Source of the DNA: Fidelibacterota bacterium
GTDB lineage: Bacteria > Fidelibacterota > Marinisomatia > SCGC-AAA003-L08 > D37C17
Direction of reading: 5' to 3'
Assembly (NCBI GenBank): GCA_002718585.1
Contig: PBFG01000020.1
Coordinates: 45,959-81,481 of the forward strand
DNA length: 35,523 bases
Positions 35,255 to 35,523 of this stretch are shown one piece after another. The position numbers and the translations under genes are program-made. Positions within the stretch are counted from its first letter, which is position 1, and every line of letters starts with the position of its first letter. The notes below the pieces were generated by a model. It saw only the letters and a program-made list of their open reading frames with translations. It was not told the origin of the DNA and made no database searches.

Positions 35255-35523
35255 TTATTCATCACTAAAGTCTAATGATGTCTTAACTAAAATTTTATCT
35301 TTTACTAATTCCATATAAGATTGTCTTACTCCAATTTTAATTTGCCTTCTAGATCCATCTGGTAGACTAAATTCAATATTTTCAGATATAGGTTGTGGAC
35401 CATCTAGCTTAAATGGTTTATCAAAATAATCTGCTATATCTAATTTTGTGATTACTATATTTTTTCCAAAAAGATCCATATCAATAATTACTTTTGCTTC
35501 TTCAATTTTAAGTATAACTTTGT
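35255..35523 (-). CDS. C-terminal part of an unidentified protein (runs off the right edge)
   Basis: The frame is open from the stop codon (TAA at 35255-35257) to the end of the window, at least 88 residues, so the start lies outside. An internal ATG at 35479 could be taken for a start, but the frame continues upstream with plausible coding sequence (K-V-I-L-K-I-E-E-A-K). The fragment is beta-rich: alternating I/V-x-I strands, 'NIEFSLPDGSRRQIKIGVRQSYME', then a charged end. This could be the tail of a lipoprotein-type or periplasmic beta protein, but no motif identifies it. Confidence 0.6.
   Translation of the reverse strand, partial: KVILKIEEAKVIIDMDLFGKNIVITKLDIADYFDKPFKLDGPQPISENIEFSLPDGSRRQIKIGVRQSYMELVKDKILVKTSLDFSDE

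Overview
The window is a very AT-rich (roughly 30% GC by eye), tightly packed bacterial chromosome segment. Nothing in it looks mobile: I see no transposase, CRISPR array, rRNA or phage genes. Several traits point to the Fibrobacterota-Chlorobiota-Bacteroidota side of the tree, most plausibly a marine Marinimicrobia (SAR406)-like bacterium. These are the gene order ileS - dksA-like - lspA - rluD, a PorV/DUF5723-like outer-membrane barrel, large secreted proteins with cadherin-like or FG-GAP repeats, and a C-terminal dockerin-like calcium module. The lineage is an inference from gene content, not from a marker tree.

Layout. (1) 1-4346, minus strand: a giant secreted protein of at least 1199 residues, made of about twelve tandem cadherin-like repeats and running off the left edge, preceded by an orphan gene and a DUF2905 membrane protein. 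(2) 4416-6490: initiator tRNA-fMet with a strong downstream terminator and a structured spacer, the GTPase gene der, and a divergent TerB-like gene. (3) 6491-12903, minus strand: pyrR-pyrB-pyrC (start of pyrimidine synthesis) followed by rplM-rpsI-rpsB-tsf-pyrH-frr (ribosomal proteins, EF-Ts, UMP kinase, recycling factor). Palindromes precede pyrR. (4) 13045-14454, plus strand: an LptF/LptG-type permease and an SMR transporter. (5) 14466-28594, minus strand: a long, overlapping gene run, ileS - dksA-like - lspA - rluD - xer - pckA - metK - ahcY - large secreted or lipoprotein - DUF5723-like barrel. (6) 28667-34093, minus strand: an envelope and redox cluster, tandem-HMA secreted protein - DUF423 - thioredoxin/beta-propeller/dockerin fusion - Bax-inhibitor-1 family - OsmC - DUF1295-like membrane protein - small orphan. 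(7) 34216-35523: a membrane orphan and a cyclophilin (plus strand) facing the 3' end of an unidentified gene.

How the genes fit together. The housekeeping blocks cover pyrimidine supply and translation (region 3), and lipoprotein processing, rRNA modification and the S-adenosylmethionine cycle (metK, ahcY in region 5). The accessory content is almost all extracytoplasmic: three very large secreted proteins, a barrel, a metal-binding secreted protein and small membrane proteins. The most unusual single gene is ileS. Its class I signature reads GVHH instead of HxGH and its KMSKS loop reads MHKS, and its ribosome binding site sits in a GC-rich hairpin. The most unusual protein architecture is the secreted thioredoxin - FG-GAP propeller - dockerin fusion. 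No stretch longer than 300 bases lacks a gene.
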